Shown here piece after piece: positions 58,903 through 64,000 of a stretch of 64,000 nt of DNA. A program made the position numbers and the translations under genes. The first letter of the stretch is position 1. Each line of letters opens with the position of its first letter. This DNA comes from Nematostella vectensis (taxonomy: Eukaryota > Cnidaria > Anthozoa > Actiniaria > Edwardsiidae). The DNA lies in assembly GCF_932526225.1 (NCBI RefSeq), contig NC_064042.1:10492540-10556539 (forward strand), written 5' to 3'. The notes beneath the pieces are model-generated. The model did not search any database and was not told the origin of the DNA. It saw only the letters and a program-made list of their open reading frames with translations.

Positions 58903-61333
58903 TTAAACCCTCCCAAAACACTTTAACTCAAGTGTTGCTGTTGAAGCATTCGAATCTAAGAAGTACCTTTGACATCCCGCTCTGTCTGGAGAATTGGCCC
59001 TTAGGGTCTTCCATTGGGCCGCCGTAAGGGACGAATTTTTAACGCGAAATGTTGAATCATAATCAGCAAACTCAACTCCATAGAGTTTGAGTTGACCCTT
59101 AAGATTTTCTAGGGCTGAAGGGAAAGCTTTATAAAATACTTTCTTGACCTCGTTAAGTGACCCAAGGCCCTGCTCTTCCAGCTTTTTCATTGCTTCGCGG
59201 ACTTCCGGCTTGTGGGCATGGGAAGCTCGACATGCCATGCGAAATGTAACAAATGGTCCATCCACTGAAAGGACACTTTTTTGTAAAGGGACACCATTTG
59301 TTGACTTGCCTTGGATCATCTGGAAAAAAATGTAAATATAACACCTTTTGCGAAACATTAAAAGCAACTTTAGACTCTGTCCCAGCCGTAGTTTGGCGCA
59401 CCTTAACCGCCACACGGCTGGAACCGAGCCTAAAGAAAATGTACATCCATGTCATGCTAAACAACTCGGTCGTGAAATGTAGCCGTAGAGTCCACTCGGC
59501 ATCCGATGGTCTTATCTATAATGTATTTGTTTTGCTTCGAGAGAGAAAAAACGAATCGTATCTTCAAGCAAACGTGTTATGCTCTTTAAAAAAATTACTA
59601 TAGGACACGCTGGAAAAGCTAGAGCTTTTGGAAAATTAATATGTTCATATCCTCGCTAGTGGAAAATAAAAGTTAAATAAAAGTAGTTTCCACGTATCTA
59701 TAAAAAATAGTGAATATTTATTTATTTACCGTGCTTCAGAAAATACAAACAATCAGGATGGAGGGAAGGCGCATTTTCGGCCTGTGCCTAAAACATTTTT
59801 TAAAATTTCCCTTTTATTTTCTGTTGCGCTTGTAGTTATACAATGACTTCTTGTGGCAAACTGAAGAATATCCCACTTATAAAATGCTTTCGAGTTGCAT
59901 ATAAACGAAAATCGTCAATCCCTAAACTTAATCTCCATAGTAATCAGTTCAATCGACTGGTTGCATTTCCAAACCGCGGAAAGGAGGTTTTATAAGCCAT
60001 ACCTAGGCGCATTTAAAAAACTCATACAACTTTTCATTAACTCACCTTATTTTGTACAGATAAGACATTATTCTTTGTCTTGCCTTTGATCAACTAAAAA
60101 AAAAAAATGTAGCTTTAAGGCTACGTTCAAACGTCGTACTATCCATGAGCCGAACTCAATGCAAATGAATCACGTCGATTGTTTTATCTTCATTTGCATG
60201 AACAACTTTTCACTGTACTTTCCTGTATTATGCTATTAACTCACCTTTTCAAGAATGTACCGGCTGTCCATAAACCATTTGCCAAGGGCAAATGCCCGCT
60301 TCATTTCCGGGAGCTCTATCACAGTTGGTGTGTCTCTTGCCGGGATTTCTTCAAGGGCTTGCGACAGTCTGTCGACAAACACATGCAAAGATGCTGCAAT
60401 CCTTAGCACGAGTTTTGAAGCCTTAGATATATTAGTGGGCGTCTCTTGTACCGTCTCACAGGCAAAGATCGCATTCAGCGCATCTACGAACTTTTGTTCT
60501 TCTTGAACAAAATACTGGAACGCCTCCTGGCTTAGCGTGAATACTTTTTCCTGATTGATGTTGTGGCGGCTATAAATATATTGGTAAACGTTCTCGAGAC
60601 TTTGCATCGTCTCAAACTTCCGTTGCAGGGAAGCCACCGCTCTAATACGATCGGTACAGCTTAGACGTTTGGGAAGAGGACAACAACACAGAATACGGTC
60701 AACAAACCCGTTGCCCACGGCTGCCATTTTGGCGTAGAGCTCAAAAAAGCTGCATGGCTGACTGAAGCCGATCATTGCCAGAGCGACACGGGGTAGGCGA
60801 AGCCTTTTTGCCGAGTTGCCTTTATTTACAGTCCAAGAACCATTGTCAAATAACTTAATAAATATGTCTTTATCAAGCTCCTTCTTTTTCCCGCTAAGCA
60901 ACTCCTTTATAAGGATGTGAATTTCATCCTTACAGAGGACTCCCATCCCGTCTGTGTCTTTAAGGTGGTTAAAAAGGCCGGACTTTGAAAAGTCCTCAAT
61001 AAGAATAGGTGCCTCGCAGCTCTCATCTAAAGCACTTAGTGGCTTATCAATGGCTGCTTTCATTGCTGCCGTCTTTCCCGCGCCTGGCGGGGCCAAAATA
61101 ACAGTGAAGAGATTAACTGGCTCGTACTCATTTTCTGATAGTTTGATGGTCGTTCTTGGAGCCATTACTCCGGAAATTCCAGTCAATATAGCTGGAAACA
61201 TTATCTCTTTTACAACACTGTGGGCATTGCTGAACACATCTAGCCAATCTACATGTGATTGAGGCAGAACCTCGTCCCAAGGCAACTGGAGGGAGTGTAA
61301 CTCCTTCAAGACAGCATTTGCGTGGTCGTCCAT
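58903..61333 (-). CDS. P-loop ATPase resembling DUF3987 primase/helicase-associated proteins
   Basis: Three exons on the minus strand, 61333-60245, 60093-60046 and 59319-58903, join in phase to 517 residues ending at TAA. Exon 1 carries a Walker A motif (APPGAGKTAA, near residue 82) and a candidate Walker B (GVLCKDEIHI, near residue 130). It also has NGFVDRILCCCPLPKR, a layout like DUF3987/VirE-type P-loop proteins that accompany primases in phages, plasmids and some eukaryotic mobile DNA. The first ATG follows an AG acceptor directly (ttcgtcttttag|ATG), so upstream exons may exist. Exon 2 (LIKGKTKNNVLSVQ) looks like a diverged duplicate of the start of exon 3 (MIQGKSTNGVP ... SVLSVD). The C-terminal 138 residues are unrecognised. 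It lies antisense in the putative last PELP1 intron. DNA-transaction function and a mobile origin are inferences. Confidence 0.6.
59358..59426. mobile_element. Small hairpin element related to the one at 1089-1168
   Basis: 'tttagactctgtcccagccg' faces 'cggctggaaccgagcctaaa' across about 28 bp. The arm words match the TAGGCTC...CCAGC arms near 1.1 kb. It sits in the intron between exons 2 and 3 of the nested ATPase gene. Confidence 0.5.
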
Positions 61334-62309
61334 CTAAAAGACGAAAATTCTGTTATGATTCTCGGGGACTTATCAAATACCACCCTTCGAAGGAAGGTTT
61401 CAACTGTCGCAATTTGTAATAACCGTCGCACTTTGTAATGCCTGTCGCAATATCTAATAAACCCATTGCAATTTGAGATAAAAAAAAGCCAATTTGTAAT
61501 AAAACACTTTATTACATATTACTATAGGTATTACAAAATGACATCCGCTATTTACATACAACTGCCCCTCCCCCCCCTCCCCCTGGGGGGGCGGTTCTGT
61601 TTCTTCAGGATAAATGTTATAGGGATGCACGAGGAAAATTCGAAAAATACCCCTAAAAATACCTGCACGCTAAAAATTGCTTTCCCTAAAAAATACATCA
61701 GAACAAAAATTACCACTAAAAAATACTAAAACGCATGTAGGTGTCGAATGACAAATTGTCAATGTGTTTTGTTTAGAAGTTGGAAGTGGTGGCGCTCGCG
61801 TAATTAATTTGAATTTCTTTATGAAATTCAACATTTTTTTACCGCGCTGCTATGCACTCAGTTTAAGCGAGATTTGTAAAATTCTTTCAAATTCTGAAGG
61901 GGTAAGCTTCACAGATTGCAACCGTTTGCTTTTTAGGCATAGATGACAAGCCGATTGCAAAATTAACGCATTGTTAGGCTTAAGGCATACGTCGAACCGA
62001 ACATGTACCTAATTCAGTCGAACCTATTGTTTTGGAAATAGCTACATGGAAAGTACAACGTTTGCCGCGAATCAGTTCATAGATTCAATATTGAGTCGCC
62101 GAGTCGAATTGAATCGTGTGTGGGGCCTGGCGGCATACTTGAACCGAATAAGATAAATATATTACGTACATAAGAATATAATTGATTCAATCAAACCTTT
62201 GCACAAAATTTGTGAAAGCACCCTCTCCCCCACAAAAAATATCCAGATCCCCCCTTAGAGCATGCGCTCTACGTACTTTTCCACAATATGGCAAATTATC
62301 GGAAGTCGG

Positions 62310-62690
62310 AACCTGTCTACTGACAAATCGACAAACGCGTTTAAAGCCACATAACCACCACACAGAGCACTGACAAATCGCCACTGACAAATTATGTCGA
62401 CCTGTCGACTGACAAATCCGACAAACGCCTTTAAAGGTATATAACCACCGCACAGAGCACTGACAATTCACCAATGATAAATTTTGTCGACATGTCGACT
62501 GACAAATCGACAAACCCGTTTCACGGCTGATAACCACCGCAAAGAGCACTGACAAACCGCCACTGACAAATTTTGTCGACCTTTTGACTGACAAATCGAC
62601 AAACCCGTTTCACGGCTGATAACCACTGCACAGAGCACTGACAAATCAACACTGACAAATTTTTCGACCTGTCGACTGACAAATCGACAA
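62310..62690. repeat. Tandem array of about 95 bp, four units
   Basis: Each unit contains 'gactgacaaatcgacaaacg', 'cataaccaccgcacagagc' and 'cactgacaaattttgtcgacc'. It produces Cys-Gln-Cys-Ser-rich minus-strand ORFs that are artefacts. Confidence 0.8.
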
Positions 62691-63885
62691 CGGCGGTTGT
62701 CGGAGTTTGCAACCTTGTCTATTTTATATACAGAAGGCGACGGGAAAATTTCGCAGCGGCTAAAACAGCTTAAAATGGCAAATAATGGCGGGTTTTAGTA
62801 GCAGCAACGTCAAGCTACTGTTTTATTTTCAAATCAGCATATTTATTTCAACGAGATTTGTTCGCTCATACAAACTCTGTAATAAACCTACACTCGCCGT
62901 GAGCCTGGGCTACCTGTCTTCCATCTGTTCCACTACCAGTATGAAAATCCGACACGTCAGAGTCAGACGTCACCACAGTCAAATAAATTTGCATTTGGCT
63001 TGTCATCATTATTTTCCCGTGCGAGATGGATTCCTAGGAATTTCCTAAGATTTCCTAAGTTTGATCTAAAGGTGTTAACAAAATATTATTAAACTTCTTA
63101 AAAATTCCAAGGATTTCCTATTATAAGCAGTAGACCAGAAAATCAGTATAATTGGGATTAGGAAATCTTAGGAATTCTTAAGAAGAAGATTTGAAGCATT
63201 CTAAAATACTTAGGAACTCGTAGGAAATTCTTAGGAAATCCTAAACGAACATTTTTATCACAAGAACAAACCTCAGCATTTTGTAAGCTATACTATAACA
63301 ATAAGAAACGTAATCAAAGACAGGCATTAGACTCGAATACGAGTTTTATGAGGTGTACTTTTTTTCAGAATTAGTACTGCATTGAAAAGAAAGATACGAA
63401 GGGTGATAATTGTTTTAAAATCTTAGATCTGATTTAGAAATAATATATATTGTTTCTAATAGAAATGCTTCTTGAGATTATAAGAAAAGAAGTCCCGCTT
63501 TGAAGAAAGGAGACCGTAAAATGAAAATGTACCGGGCGTCCTTTGCTTTAGTGGCCGAGAGGGGCTTGGGCCCAAGGCGCAAAACCATAACGGTGGAACG
63601 AACGCCATTATCATAACCTCCAAACGGATAGCCGTTTACTCCCGTCCTTTCTACGCGAAATTCACCTATTTTAAGGACTTGATGAGCAGAACATGGATTG
63701 CAGTGAAAGGTTAGTGTGCAATGGGCTTTATAATGTAATAGGATAAATAATAAATGTGATTTCTGCGACCAACTTTAGCATAGAATCATCGTATGTGAGC
63801 GGACTTTTCGAACTAGATGTGTTTTGTGATTCTTTTCTTCTTAACACTTCTACCTTCTTATGTGTTTCTCTTAATATCTTTGCAG

Positions 63886-63964
63886 GACATTATGATAGAG
63901 ATAGCAAAATGTGCCCGAGTTGAAAAGCCAAGATTTTGCATAAACAGACAAGAGTCTTGTTTAT
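63886..63964 (+). CDS. Candidate exon 17 of PELP1
   Basis: The segment is bounded by 'tttgcag' and 'gtgagt' and is open in the phase left by PELP1 exon 16. It encodes 26 residues (IMIEIAKCARVEKPRF, then CINRQESCL) plus one base. The expected next part of the family is a helix followed by a Cys/Arg-rich turn before a leucine-rich helix, which fits loosely. It could equally belong to another gene that begins beyond the window. Confidence 0.4.
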
Positions 63965-64000
63965 GTGAGTTCTAATATATGTTTGTATTTACAATTAACC

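Larger units (their letters stand above)
57648..63885. other. Putative 6.2-kb PELP1 intron containing a nested antisense gene
   Basis: If the exon at 63886 belongs to PELP1, this whole stretch is its intron 16. It contains a MITE (58184-58371), a spliced minus-strand ATPase gene (58903-61333), a small hairpin element in that gene's intron (59358-59426) and a roughly 95-bp tandem array (62310-62690). From 61345 to 62300 and 62700 to 63680 I see no convincing exon. Confidence 0.45.

Noticed and set aside
63664-63710. First exon of a new gene (MSRTWIAVK then gttagt)
   Set aside because: Joining it to the exon at 63886 in that phase reaches a stop after about 12 codons. Evidence is too thin.

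Overview
This window is animal nuclear DNA, most likely from an anthozoan cnidarian (a Nematostella-like sea anemone). The evidence is spliced genes with GT/AG introns, animal-type orthologues (COG3, PELP1), a seven-helix gustatory-receptor-like protein of the kind known in cnidarians, a CR1/L2-type LINE and many small inverted-repeat elements. There are no bacterial operons. The organism call is an inference; no mitochondrial or rRNA marker is present. All gene models were built by hand from splice signals, reading phase and remembered family similarity, without any search.

Region 1 (about 2.8-21.6 kb): three tandem copies of a 5.3-5.5 kb unit (7.7 kb in copy 1, which carries an extra LINE). 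Each copy has a TATA box and a five-exon gene for a secreted protein of about 307 residues. The N-terminal half looks like a beta-trefoil lectin; the C-terminal half looks like an aerolysin-type pore-forming module. All three copies appear intact. Region 2 (21.6-23.3 kb): inverted repeats and a 153-bp tandem array rich in TGACGTCA palindromes.

Region 3 (23.3-33.1 kb, plus strand): a 12-exon gene for a 545-residue gustatory-receptor-like (Grl) seven-helix membrane protein with a mucin-like first extracellular loop. Its introns are packed with minisatellites. Region 4 (35.3-46.6 kb, minus strand): COG3, a Golgi tethering-complex subunit, with 22 exons recognised and probably two short ones not found. 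Region 5 (46.9 kb onward, plus strand): PELP1, a ribosome-biogenesis and chromatin scaffold, divergent from COG3 across about 240 bp. Sixteen exons are found, and a likely seventeenth at 63.9 kb would make the last intron about 6.2 kb. Nested antisense inside that intron (58.9-61.3 kb) is a spliced gene for a P-loop ATPase that resembles DUF3987-type primase/helicase-associated proteins.

The most unusual signal is that several tandem arrays straddle exon-intron junctions. A 44-bp unit present exactly 29 times carries the branch-point-like motif, 3' splice site and first exon bases of Grl exon 11. Four more arrays, in COG3, multiply two 5' splice sites and two 3' splice sites. The other features worth follow-up are the toxin-like tandem array and the nested ATPase gene.
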